Shown here: one piece after another, positions 40,406 to 49,738 of the stretch
Layout of the letters: each line of letters opens with the position of its first letter
How positions within the stretch are numbered: position 1 is the first letter of the stretch
Assembly: GCA_963752225.1 (NCBI GenBank)
Contig: CAVVXS010000007.1
Span: 1,674,001 to 1,738,000 of the forward strand
DNA from: JBBROS01 sp963752225
GTDB taxonomy: Bacteria; Pseudomonadota; Alphaproteobacteria; Acetobacterales; Acetobacteraceae
Direction of reading: 5' to 3'
Length of the DNA stretch: 64,000 nt
Notes under the pieces: generated by a model
What the model saw: only the letters and a program-made list of their open reading frames with translations
Database searches by the model: none
Told to the model about the DNA's origin: nothing
Translations under genes and position numbers: made by a program

Positions 40406-41511
40406 CGTTTGGCCACACCGTCGTCGCGACCGACGGCGCCGCCCGCGCCGGCTTGCTCACGACGGCGCATGGCGAGGTCGAGACGCCCGTGTTCATGCCG
40501 GTCGGCACCGCCGGCACGGTGAAGGCGATGACCGCCGACCAGGTCCGCGGCACGGGCGCCCGGTTGATCCTCGGCAACACTTACCACCTCATGCTCCGCC
40601 CCGGCGCCGACAGGGTCGAGGCGTTGGGCGGGCTGCATCGCTTCATGGACTGGCCCGGACCGATCCTGACTGATAGCGGCGGCTTCCAGGTGATGTCGCT
40701 GGCCGGGCTGCGACGGATGGACGCGGATGGCGTGACCTTTCAATCCCATCTCGACGGCAGCCGGCATCGCCTGACGCCCGCGATCGCCACCCGCATCCAG
40801 CACCAGCTCGACGCCACGATCACCATGGCGCTCGACGAATGCACCCCCTTCCCCGCCACCCACGAGCAGGCACGTGTCAGCATGGAGTTGTCGATGCGCT
40901 GGGCCGCGCTGTCGCGGGAGGCGTTCGTGCCGCGTCCCGGCTACGCCCAGTTCGGCATCGTCCAGGGCAGCACCTTTCCCGACCTGCGCGCCACCAGCGC
41001 CGCCGCGCTCGAAGCGATCGGCTTCGAAGGCTACGCGATCGGCGGCCTCGCGGTCGGCGAGGGCCAGGCGTCCATGCTCGAGGTCCTCGACGTGACGGTC
41101 CCGCTGCTGCCGCCCGACCGGCCGCGCTATTTGATGGGGGTCGGCACGCCGGATGATTTGCTGGCTTGCGTCGCACGTGGCGTCGACATGTTCGATTGCG
41201 TGATGCCGACCCGCGCCGGCCGGACCGCCCGCGGCTTCACCCGCACCGGCGTGCTCAACCTGCGCAATGCCCGGCATGCCGCCGACCCGGCGCCGCTGGA
41301 CGCACGCTGCCCCTGCACCGCTTGCACCCGGCACTCGCGCGCCTACCTGCACCACTTGTTCCGCGCCGACGAGATCCTGGGCCCCATGCTGCTGACGCAA
41401 CATAACGTTACCTATTATCAGTCGCTGATGGCCAATCTGCGCGCGGCGATCCTGGAAGGCCGGCTCCTGCCGCACATCGCCGCCGTCCGCGCAGAGTGGG
41501 AGCCACGATGA
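40402..41511 (+). CDS. tgt: tRNA-guanine(34) transglycosylase
   Basis: A 369-residue TIM-barrel enzyme that exchanges G34 for preQ1. DSGGFQVMSL has the first catalytic Asp, the nucleophile Asp is in MFDCVMPTRAGRT, and the zinc site is CPCTACTRHSRAYLHH with three Cys and a His. The start is GTG at 40402 overlapping queA, and the stop overlaps queF (ATGA). The three genes form one coupled queuosine unit. Confidence 0.96.
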   Translation: MTFGHTVVATDGAARAGLLTTAHGEVETPVFMPVGTAGTVKAMTADQVRGTGARLILGNTYHLMLRPGADRVEALGGLHRFMDWPGPILTDSGGFQVMSLAGLRRMDADGVTFQSHLDGSRHRLTPAIATRIQHQLDATITMALDECTPFPATHEQARVSMELSMRWAALSREAFVPRPGYAQFGIVQGSTFPDLRATSAAALEAIGFEGYAIGGLAVGEGQASMLEVLDVTVPLLPPDRPRYLMGVGTPDDLLACVARGVDMFDCVMPTRAGRTARGFTRTGVLNLRNARHAADPAPLDARCPCTACTRHSRAYLHHLFRADEILGPMLLTQHNVTYYQSLMANLRAAILEGRLLPHIAAVRAEWEPR

Positions 41512-41954
41512 CCCTGACCCAACTGGGCCACCCGACCCCGGTCCCGCAAAGCCCCGACGAGGCCGTGCTCGAGCGCGTGCCGAACCCCGAGCGCGGCCGC
41601 GATTACCTGGTCCGCTTCACCGCGCCCGAGTTCACCAGCTTGTGCCCGATGACGGCGCAACCGGATTTCGCGCACATCGTGATCGACTACGTGCCGAGCG
41701 AGTGGCTGGTGGAAAGCAAGTCGCTGAAGCTGTTCCTCACCAGCTTCCGCAACCACGGCGCCTTCCACGAGGCCTGCACGATGTCCATCGCGGGCCGCTT
41801 GGTGGATCTCCTCGCTCCGACTTGGCTTCGGATCGGCGCCTACTGGTATCCGCGCGGCGGCATCCCGATCGACGTGTTTTGGCAAACCGGCGCTCCGCCC
41901 CCTGCGATGTGGGTGCCGGACCAGGCTGTTCCGGCTTATCGCGGACGCGGCTGA
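41508..41954 (+). CDS. queF: NADPH-dependent 7-cyano-7-deazaguanine reductase QueF
   Basis: A 148-residue short (type I, YkvM-like) QueF that reduces preQ0 to preQ1, the substrate of Tgt. The active-site Cys and Asp are in FTSLCPMTAQPDFA, and the QueF motif E-S-K-S-L-K with L-F-L-T-S-F-R-N-H follows. ATG 41508 overlaps the tgt stop by four bases; the frame extends to 41496 but without reason. The gene order thus runs backwards relative to the pathway steps (QueF, Tgt, QueA). Confidence 0.95.
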   Translation: MTLTQLGHPTPVPQSPDEAVLERVPNPERGRDYLVRFTAPEFTSLCPMTAQPDFAHIVIDYVPSEWLVESKSLKLFLTSFRNHGAFHEACTMSIAGRLVDLLAPTWLRIGAYWYPRGGIPIDVFWQTGAPPPAMWVPDQAVPAYRGRG

Positions 41955-42083
41955 ACGGCGGGCGTTGGCACCTCCGGCAGCGGGCCGCCGCCGACGGCCA
42001 ATCCGTACCTGAGAAACGTGGTCGGGTCCGAAATGACGACGGCCGAGGCGGTCATGGATGGCATTTGACCCGCCCCTCGACAC

Positions 42084-42809
42084 TCACCGCCGCAGCCGCA
42101 GGTCCAGGCCCTGGCGGATCCACCCGGCTTCGATCGCATCCAGGTCGGTCGTGCCGGAGGGCAAGCCGCGGCGTGGCCGGCCGGCCAGCCCCGGCTGCAC
42201 GTCGCGCGTCCAGATCGAGAGCAGTCGCCTCAATTCGGCCAACGGGTCCGGATGGTCATCGACCCGCAGGTTGAGGTCGGGAAAGTCCTCGGTCGTGGTC
42301 AGCAGCATTGCCGCCGATTGCCGCCCGCGCCGGTCGCCGCCGGCCTGCTCCCCCGCCAGCATCGCCGCCATCAATCGATCCGGCAATGGACTGGCCGCCG
42401 CCTCGGCCCCAAGCATGGCCGCCATCGTGTCGTGCACCACCGCCTCGCCCGCCAGCATGTTGCCGGCGACCCCGATGTCGGGCGCACTCTCGCTGCCACA
42501 CCAGGTGACGCAATGCCGTCCGGTCCATGCTGCGCTTCGGCCTTCGCGGTCGACCGCCTGCACCTGCCGCAGATGCGCGCCCTCGTCACCGGCCAGCGCG
42601 CCCTCGATCGCGGCCGCGGGCGCAATCCCGCGGGCCATCGCGTCCAGAATCGCCGGGCCCAAATAGCGGTTGGTGATCGATTGGGTGGATACCGCCCCCA
42701 CGCCGGCCCGCACGAACGGGCAGCTGGCGCCGACCGCAAAGTTGCAGGTCGCGACGGCGACAGCAAAGGCGCCGGTTGCCCTATCGTGGGCGACGATCGA
42801 CCACGTCAC
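42084..42809 (-). CDS. DUF1028 family protein (putative Ntn-hydrolase-like)
   Basis: A 241-residue DUF1028 protein, a family related to Ntn hydrolases but without a settled function. The family start is seen as TWSIVAHDRATGAFAVAVAT, followed by GVGAVSTQSITNRYLGP, AAAIEGALAGDEG and GVAGNMLAGEAVV. The C-terminal half has an LRVDDHPDPLAELRRLL segment that is common in this family. The start is GTG 42809, with a good GGAGGAAG upstream. It is divergent from malate synthase. Confidence 0.82.
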   Translation of the reverse strand: MTWSIVAHDRATGAFAVAVATCNFAVGASCPFVRAGVGAVSTQSITNRYLGPAILDAMARGIAPAAAIEGALAGDEGAHLRQVQAVDREGRSAAWTGRHCVTWCGSESAPDIGVAGNMLAGEAVVHDTMAAMLGAEAAASPLPDRLMAAMLAGEQAGGDRRGRQSAAMLLTTTEDFPDLNLRVDDHPDPLAELRRLLSIWTRDVQPGLAGRPRRGLPSGTTDLDAIEAGWIRQGLDLRLRR

Positions 42810-42906
42810 GCGTTCTTCCTCCCAGATTGCCGTTTCACACCCTCGCACCGTCTCGACACGACCGCAAAGCCGCGTATGAACGGGCCAACAGGAGGACTTC
42901 TCACGC

Positions 42907-45051
42907 ATGGAACGTTTGGACGTCGCAGGTCTCAAGGTCGCACCGGTTTTGTACGCCTTCATTGACGACGCGCTGCCGGGAACCGGTGTCACGCGCGACC
43001 AGTTCTGGGCCGGGCTCGCCGGCATCGTCGCCGACCTCGGGCCGCAGAACGGCGCGCTGCTTGCCCGCCGGGCGGAGTTGCAGCGCCAGATTGACGGCTG
43101 GCACAGCGACCATCCGGCACGCCCGATCGACGCCGCCGCATACGAGGAATTCCTGCGCGGCATCGGCTACCTGCTGCCGGAGCCGGAGCCGTTTTCGGTT
43201 GCGCCGGAGAATGTGGACGCCGAGATCGCGACGATCGCCGGGCCGCAACTCGTCGTGCCGGTGATGAATGCCCGCTATGCGCTCAACGCGGCCAATGCGC
43301 GCTGGGGCAGCTTGTATGACGCGCTGTACGGCACAGACGCCTTGCCCGAGACCGGCGACGCCGCCCGCGGCCGCGGCTACAACCCGGCCCGGGGCGCATT
43401 GGTGGTCGCCCGCGCGAAGCAGGTGCTGGACCAGGCCGCGCCGCTGGTGACCGGAAGCCACAAGGATGCTTCCGGCTACAGCGTGGAGGCCGGCACGCTG
43501 AAGGCCGGCGGCGTCGGGCTTGCGCATCCGGAGCAGTTCATCGGCTATACCGGTGACGCGGCGGCGCCGATCGCCATCCTGCTGCGCCATCACGGCATCC
43601 ACTTGGAAATCCGCATCGATCGCAGCCACCCGATCGGCAAGGACGACCCGGCCGGCGTCGCAGACGTCGTACTTGAAGCCGCCATCACCACCATCCAGGA
43701 CTGCGAGGACAGCGTCGCGGCGGTGGACGCGGCCGACAAGGTCGAGGTGTATCGCAACTGGCTCGGCCTGATGAACGGGACGCTGGAAGCGAGCCTCGAG
43801 AAGAATGGCCGCACCATCACCCGCCGGCTCAACCCCGACCGCAGCTACACCGCGCCGGACGGCGGCAGCGTGACCCTGCCGGGGCGCAGCCTGATGCTGG
43901 TGCGGAACGTCGGCCATCACATGTTCACCGACGCCGTCACCACGGGCGAAGGCAGCGAGATTCCCGAAACCTTCCTGGATTGCGCCGTCACTGCGCTGAT
44001 CGCGCTGCACGACATCAAGGGCAAGCGCCTCAACAGCCGCGCCGGCTCGGTCTACATCGTCAAGCCGAAGATGCACGGGCCTGAGGAGGTCGGTTTCGCC
44101 AGCGCCCTGTTCGCCCGGGTCGAGGACATGCTCGGCATGGCGCGGAACACGCTCAAGATGGGCATCATGGACGAGGAGCGGCGCACCAGCGCCAACCTCG
44201 CTGCCTGCATCCACGCCGCGCGCGAGCGGGTGGTGTTCATCAACACCGGTTTCCTCGACCGCACCGGCGACGAGATCCACACCTCGATGGAAGCGGGCGC
44301 CATGATCCGCAAGAACGAGATGAAGGGCACGGCCTGGATCGAGGCCTACGAGGACCGCAACGTGGATATCGGCCTGGCATGCGGGCTGCGCGGCAAGGCG
44401 CAGATCGGCAAGGGCATGTGGGCGGCGCCGGATCGGATGGCGGAGATGCTGGAGCAGAAGATCGGCCACCCGCAATCCGGCGCCAGCACGGCCTGGGTGC
44501 CGTCGCCGACGGCCGCGACCTTGCACGCCCTGCACTACCATCAGGTCGACGTTGCCGCTCGGCAGGCCGAGCTCGCCGCCGGCAAGCCGCGCAGCTCCTT
44601 GCGTGATCTGCTGACGATCCCGGTCGCCGACCGGCCCAACTGGGCCCCGGTGGACGTGCAGCAGGAGCTCGACAACAACGCCCAAGGCATCCTCGGCTAC
44701 GTCGTGCGCTGGATCGATCTGGGCGTCGGCTGCTCGAAGGTCCCCGACATCCATGACGTCGGGTTGATGGAGGACCGCGCCACCCTGCGCATCAGCAGCC
44801 AGCACATCGCCAACTGGCTCTATCACGGCATCGTCACCGAGGATCAGGTGATGGAAACGATGCGGCGGATGGCGCAAGTGGTGGACCGGCAGAACGGCGG
44901 CGACCCGGCTTACACGCCGATGGCCGGCAACGAGAACGGCGAGGCATTCCGTGCCGCTTGCGATCTGGTGCTGGAAGGCCGCAGCCAGCCGAACGGCTAC
45001 ACCGAGTTCATCCTGCACCGCCGGCGGCGCGAGGCGAAGGCGGCCGCCTGA
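42907..45051 (+). CDS. glcB: Malate synthase G
   Basis: A 714-residue enzyme that joins glyoxylate and acetyl-CoA to malate in the glyoxylate bypass. The long single-chain G form is shown by VPVMNARYALNAANARWGSLY, IEIRIDRSHPIG-like HLEIRIDRSHPIGKDD, RSLMLVRNVGHHMFTDAV and the catalytic base in LMEDRATLRISSQ (D623). It is close to the 723 residues of the E. coli enzyme. The ATG has AGGAGG upstream in the divergent spacer. No isocitrate lyase gene is visible in the window. Confidence 0.96.
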   Translation: MERLDVAGLKVAPVLYAFIDDALPGTGVTRDQFWAGLAGIVADLGPQNGALLARRAELQRQIDGWHSDHPARPIDAAAYEEFLRGIGYLLPEPEPFSVAPENVDAEIATIAGPQLVVPVMNARYALNAANARWGSLYDALYGTDALPETGDAARGRGYNPARGALVVARAKQVLDQAAPLVTGSHKDASGYSVEAGTLKAGGVGLAHPEQFIGYTGDAAAPIAILLRHHGIHLEIRIDRSHPIGKDDPAGVADVVLEAAITTIQDCEDSVAAVDAADKVEVYRNWLGLMNGTLEASLEKNGRTITRRLNPDRSYTAPDGGSVTLPGRSLMLVRNVGHHMFTDAVTTGEGSEIPETFLDCAVTALIALHDIKGKRLNSRAGSVYIVKPKMHGPEEVGFASALFARVEDMLGMARNTLKMGIMDEERRTSANLAACIHAARERVVFINTGFLDRTGDEIHTSMEAGAMIRKNEMKGTAWIEAYEDRNVDIGLACGLRGKAQIGKGMWAAPDRMAEMLEQKIGHPQSGASTAWVPSPTAATLHALHYHQVDVAARQAELAAGKPRSSLRDLLTIPVADRPNWAPVDVQQELDNNAQGILGYVVRWIDLGVGCSKVPDIHDVGLMEDRATLRISSQHIANWLYHGIVTEDQVMETMRRMAQVVDRQNGGDPAYTPMAGNENGEAFRAACDLVLEGRSQPNGYTEFILHRRRREAKAAA

Positions 45052-45127
45052 CATTGCGGGCGCTCCGGGACGTCCGGGGCGCCCATCCAGGATCGATGGA
45101 TATCAGCCAGGAGCGACGAGTACGGGC

Positions 45128-46366
45128 CTAAAGCTGCGGCGCGGCCGGGACCGTGCGGCCGCGGGCGGCCACGCTCCACCACGCGGAGGCCAGCGCATTG
45201 GCGGCGTTGTCGAAGCTGTAGAGGGCGGCAACCTGTTCCCGTGCGACCTGCCGGACCGCGTCCAACTCGGCGGGGGAACCCGCCAACCGGTCGAGCAACT
45301 CGCTGACCCGATCGGGCGCCCGTTCCGGCACGATCCAGCCGCCTTGGCCGACGACCTCCGGAATGGCGCCGCTGGCCGACCCGATGACCGGTGTGCCGCA
45401 GGCTTGCGCCTCGATGATGACCCGGCCGAACTGCTCGCGCACCGTCTTGGTCGTGCGGGTCAGCAACGCCAGCACGTCGAGGCTGGCCATGAACCGCGCC
45501 ACATCCTGCGGCGATCCCCACGGCATGATGCGGACCCGGTCCAGGATGCCAAGGTTCGAGGCGTGCTGCAGCAACGTCTCGCGATAGGGGCCCTCGCCCA
45601 TGATGGCGATGTTGCACGCGGTCTTGGCGGCGGCGACGCCGTCCATCAGGTCGGTGATGCCCTTCTCCTCGATGAGCCGGCCGACATAGCCCACCGTGAA
45701 GCCTGAAATGCCCAGATCGGCGCGGGCGGCAACGCGGTCGGTCGGATGGAAGATCGTCTCGTCGACACCGTAGCCGATCCGTCCCCACGGGCCGCGGTAG
45801 CCGCACGCTTGCACGACCTTGATCGCCTCGTCGCTGCGCCCGAGAACGACGCTGGTTTGCTGCAGCACGGTTCGCCGTATGCGCTCGAATGGCGGCGGCA
45901 GGCGCTTGCGGATGTTCTGGTCCACCTCCAGCACCATCGGCACTTCCGGGCAGATGCGGTTGCGCAGCCGCATCGTCTGGAAGGTCACGAGGCTCCAGGG
46001 TTCCTGCCAAAGATGGATCACCTCCGGCCGCAACTGCCGGAACAGTTGCTGCAGGCCGATGTAGTGGTGCAGGTGCCAGGTGGCCGGGCCAGCTTCGGCC
46101 CAGCGGATCGGCATCGCATGCACCCATGGTTCGTCCGGCCCCGGGAGGTCGGGCGTCAGCCAGCGGCCGCGCTCGGACCACCGGTTCGGCATCACGAGGT
46201 CGAGCCGCAGGTCGTCCCGTTGCAACAATGACCGATATCGCTGCCGCCCGTGGGTTCTGCTGATGGCGGAATGGGAAATGCAGAGGACGCGGAGCGGTCC
46301 TTCGCCGGTGATACGGCTGACCTTGTCGCCGAGGCGGGCCATCGGCGTCGGCGCGTCAAGTTGCAT
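45128..46366 (-). CDS. Glycosyltransferase family 4
   Basis: A 412-residue GT-B glycosyltransferase. The N-terminal domain has PLRVLCISHSAISR and the R-P-E-V-I-H-L-W-Q-E-P stretch; the C-terminal domain starts at FTVGYVGRLIEEKG and holds the E-x7-E motif in EQFGRVIIEAQACGTPV. The acceptor is unknown. Its start overlaps the end of the polysaccharide deacetylase gene by 11 bases, so both probably act on the same surface or exported polysaccharide. Confidence 0.88.
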   Translation of the reverse strand: MQLDAPTPMARLGDKVSRITGEGPLRVLCISHSAISRTHGRQRYRSLLQRDDLRLDLVMPNRWSERGRWLTPDLPGPDEPWVHAMPIRWAEAGPATWHLHHYIGLQQLFRQLRPEVIHLWQEPWSLVTFQTMRLRNRICPEVPMVLEVDQNIRKRLPPPFERIRRTVLQQTSVVLGRSDEAIKVVQACGYRGPWGRIGYGVDETIFHPTDRVAARADLGISGFTVGYVGRLIEEKGITDLMDGVAAAKTACNIAIMGEGPYRETLLQHASNLGILDRVRIMPWGSPQDVARFMASLDVLALLTRTTKTVREQFGRVIIEAQACGTPVIGSASGAIPEVVGQGGWIVPERAPDRVSELLDRLAGSPAELDAVRQVAREQVAALYSFDNAANALASAWWSVAARGRTVPAAPQL

Positions 46367-47388
46367 TGAGGCCCCGGGCCACGAGGCCGCTCACGCCGCT
46401 GAGGTGCATGTCCACGTGCGCCGTGGTCTGATGCGACCCGTTGAGGGTGTTGCGAGGAAGCGAGTGCAGCCGTTCGCGGTCACGGTCACCGACGAGGCCC
46501 TTGCGGGTCGTGGCCGCACTCTCGTATCCGGCTTGCTTGCAAAACTGGAACTCGCGCTCACCGCAATCGCCCCGCCGGCCGAACGGAAAAGCAAAGTGGC
46601 GGATCGGCAGGCCGAGCCGGTCCTGCAGCCGGGTCCGGCAGCCGGCGATCTCCCGCTGCAAGTCGTCGGCCGACATCCAGGACAGATGCGGATGGCTGAT
46701 GGTGTGACCGCCGATTTCGACATGAGGATCCTGGCCGAGCACCTCGAGCATGTCCCAGGAGATGCCATGGCGATCGTGCAGGATCTCTGGCGAGTATCCG
46801 TTCAAGCTGCAGACCCGCTCATAGTTCAAGCGAGGGTTGCCGCCTTCCCAAGCGGCACATAGCCTCGCGAACATCGCTCGCTTTGCCGCAGGTGTCGGGA
46901 CCGCGGCCGTGGTTCCGTCCTCCAGGGTCACTGCGTCCCGTTCCATCAGGATCGAACTCCAGCCCGGCCTGCCACAGCGACATCGTTCGATCCGGGATCC
47001 CGGTCGAGACGAAGACAGTAACAGGAACATTGCATTTCCGGAAGACCGGCAGCGCGACCTCCAGCGTGTCGCGGTAAGCGTCGTCGATGGAGAAGTTGAC
47101 GAAGCGTTCCTGACGGCCGCCCCGAACCCGCGCGACTGCCTCATCCAGCGTTACGACCGCCCAGCCGGTCCGGCGGAGATACTCGAGCAACTCGGCCAGG
47201 AACCCGGCATCGATATGGAAGTCACGGTTCGGCAATTCCGCCCACTGCTCCGTCGGCGCCACCCGGTGGAAGGTGATCAGACAGCCGTAGCCGGGCTGCA
47301 GCCGGCTCAGAAGCGTCGGAAGCCCGACCTTGGAGGCAAGCCGCACGCCCGCGTCGGCAAGCTGGGCTTTCCCGGACAACGCGGTCAT
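46356..47388 (-). pseudogene. Polysaccharide deacetylase (NodB fold), frameshifted
   Basis: A NodB-type deacetylase split by one extra base. Frame one from ATG 47388 carries YGCLITFHRVAPTEQWAEL and the metal Asp pair in FVNFSIDDAYRDT, up to LWQAGLEF. Frame two continues with ILMERDAVTLEDGTTA and has the HxxxH metal motif in IGGHTISHPHLSW and FAFPFGRRGD. The extra base is C46953 on the plus strand (G in the gene). Both halves keep their catalytic motifs, so the break is recent or a sequencing error. It is upstream of and overlaps the GT4 gene. Confidence 0.85.
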
Positions 47389-47546
47389 GCGACCGGAATT
47401 TCGCGTCTAGGTAGGGCCATCGAGGCGTTCCGGTTGATCCCGCTTTTACGCGGCCGACGTAGCAGACCAGGCAGCATACGTCCACACTAATGCGTGAGCG
47501 GGCGTCATTGGCCGTGACCGTCGATCAGATGGAGCGCAGCAGGAAC

Positions 47547-47640
<94 letters not shown>

Positions 47641-47716
47641 GCATGGGGTCAGACACGTACACACCGTTTGCTGCCGCCCTTCTACGCAATGGAGGTGCCG
47701 GGGTCAAACGACCCGG

Positions 47717-48337
47717 CTACCTCAGCGCGACATCGAACCCGCGCTTGGTCGCCGGCCGGGCCATCAACGTGTCATACCAGCGATGGACTGCGGGGAACTC
47801 GCCGAGGTCGACCCCATGCCGCTCGTGCCGCCAAGCCCAGGCGAGGATCGCGAAATCGGCCACGGAAAGCGCTCCGGCCACGAACTCCACCTCCTGGAGG
47901 CGGCGGTCGAGCACGCCGTAGAGACGCTTGGCCTCCTTGCTGTAGCGGGACAGACCGTATTCCCGGTCCTTCTCGTTAACGGTCAGGAAGTGGTGGACCT
48001 GACCGAGCATCGGCCCGAACCCGCCCATTTGCCACATCAGCCACTCCATGACCGGAACGCGGTCGCGCAGGTCGCGCGGCAGGAACTGCCCTGTTTTTTC
48101 GCCGAGATAGAGCAGGATCGCTCCGGACTCGAATACCGAGATCGGCGCGCCGCCCGGCCCGTCCGGGTCGACGATGGCGGGGATGCGGTTGTTCGGGCTG
48201 ATCTTGAGAAAAGACGGCTCGAATTGCTGGTCCTTGGTGATGTCGACCACCTTGACCGCGTAGGGCAGGCCCATTTCCTCGAGAGCAACGCTGACCTTGC
48301 GGCCATTGGGCGTGTTCCACGTGTGCAGCTCGATCAT
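47717..48337 (-). CDS. Glutathione S-transferase family protein
   Basis: A 206-residue GST of the YfcG/Ure2p-like group. The thioredoxin-fold half starts IELHTWNTPNGRKVSVALEE, includes PNNRIPAIVDPDG with the cis-Pro and the Glu-Ser pair of FESGAILLYLGEK. The helical C-terminal half has LSVADFAILAWAWR. YfcG members act as disulphide reductases with glutathione. ATG 48337 gives the canonical start. It is divergent from the MFS gene. Confidence 0.9.
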   Translation of the reverse strand: MIELHTWNTPNGRKVSVALEEMGLPYAVKVVDITKDQQFEPSFLKISPNNRIPAIVDPDGPGGAPISVFESGAILLYLGEKTGQFLPRDLRDRVPVMEWLMWQMGGFGPMLGQVHHFLTVNEKDREYGLSRYSKEAKRLYGVLDRRLQEVEFVAGALSVADFAILAWAWRHERHGVDLGEFPAVHRWYDTLMARPATKRGFDVALR

Positions 48338-48457
48338 TGTCGTCAACTCCCGGATCGTGTGGGACGCTAGGCGCGGGTTTCCGCACGAGCAACCCTGGTC
48401 GCTGGCATGTGGTTTGCGTGGTCGGCGGACACATCGCGGCGACAATCGGAGTTTTTC

Positions 48458-49708
48458 ATGAGCACCACTACGGCGCCCGCCGCCTACGCGCCCGCTGCTT
48501 CGGCGCGATGGATCCAGCTTGTGCTTGGGCTGATCTGCATGATGGCGATCAGCAGCCCACAATACGTTTGGACGCTGTTCACCAAGCCGCTCGGCGCTAC
48601 GCTGGGCGCCCCGGCGGCGGCAATCCAGGTGACGTTCAGCATCCTGATCGTGCTGCAGACGTTCTTCAGCCCGTTCCAAGGCTGGCTGGTCGAGCGGTTC
48701 GGCCCGCGCTGGCTGATCGCGTTCGGCTGCGCGCTGACCGGCCTGAGCTGGGTGTTGGCAGCGCAGGCGACGTCGTTGACGGCGCTCTACGCCACGTACG
48801 GGCTGCTCGGCGGGCTGGGTACGGGGATCGTCTATATCGGCGTGGTCGGACAGATGGTGGCGTGGTTTCCCGACCGCCGCGGCTTGGCGGCCGGGGTGGT
48901 AGCGGCGGGCTATGGGATGGGCGCGATCGTGACCACGTTTCCGATCACCGACAGCCTCGCCGCCCGGGGTTACCAGGCGACGATGCTGCAGTTCGGCATC
49001 ATCCTCGGCGTCGTCGGCGTCGTCGCCGCGCTTGGCTTGAAGTCACCGCCTGCGTTGCGGGCCGATGCGCCGCCGCTGCCCGGCAACGCACGCGATGTGC
49101 CGACCGGGGTGATGCTTCGCAACCCGATCTTCTGGCTGATGTTCGCCATGATGACGATGATGTCGACGACCGGACTGATGGTCACGAGCCAGATCGGCAC
49201 CTTCGCGGCCGATTTCGGCATCACCAAGACGATGGTCTGGGGCCTGGCCGCGCTGCCGCTGGCGTTGACCATCGACCGGTTCTGCAACGGCCTGACCCGG
49301 CCCTTCTTCGGCTGGGTGTCGGACCGTATCGGCCGTGAGAACACGATGTGCCTGGCCTTCGCCCTCGAAGGCTGCGCCATGGCCGTGTGGCTGGCGACGA
49401 TCGACCATCCGGTCGCCTTCGTGCTGCTGTCGGGGTTCGTGTTCTTCGGTTGGGGAGAGATCTTCTCGCTGTTCCCGTCCACCCTGACCGACACGTTCGG
49501 GGCGCGCTTCGCGACCAAGAACTACGGCTGCCTTTATATCGCGCAAGGCATTGGCGCCATCTTCGGCGGGCCGCTGGCCTCGTTGCTGCACGATGCGGCC
49601 GGCAGCTGGTCGCCGGTGTTCTACCTGGCGATCGCCTGCGACCTGCTGACGGCGCTGCTGGCCATCGCCCTGCTGCGGCCGATGCGGCGGCGCTTCCTGC
49701 AGGCGTGA
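48458..49708 (+). CDS. MFS transporter, OFA (oxalate/formate antiporter) family
   Basis: A 416-residue protein with 12 membrane segments. The OFA family is suggested by RWIQLVLGLICMMAISSPQYVWTLF in the first segment, F-G-P-R-W-L-I in loop 2–3 and the long LTDTFGARFATKNYGCLY region near segment 10–11, where OxlT has its conserved stretch. The solute could be oxalate, formate or another monocarboxylate; no oxalate-metabolism gene is near. ATG 48458 is used since the frame upstream lacks homology. It is divergent from the GST gene. Confidence 0.85.
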   Translation: MSTTTAPAAYAPAASARWIQLVLGLICMMAISSPQYVWTLFTKPLGATLGAPAAAIQVTFSILIVLQTFFSPFQGWLVERFGPRWLIAFGCALTGLSWVLAAQATSLTALYATYGLLGGLGTGIVYIGVVGQMVAWFPDRRGLAAGVVAAGYGMGAIVTTFPITDSLAARGYQATMLQFGIILGVVGVVAALGLKSPPALRADAPPLPGNARDVPTGVMLRNPIFWLMFAMMTMMSTTGLMVTSQIGTFAADFGITKTMVWGLAALPLALTIDRFCNGLTRPFFGWVSDRIGRENTMCLAFALEGCAMAVWLATIDHPVAFVLLSGFVFFGWGEIFSLFPSTLTDTFGARFATKNYGCLYIAQGIGAIFGGPLASLLHDAAGSWSPVFYLAIACDLLTALLAIALLRPMRRRFLQA

Positions 49709-49738
49709 CGCGGGGGCGGCGGCGGCGCTGCCGGCCGG

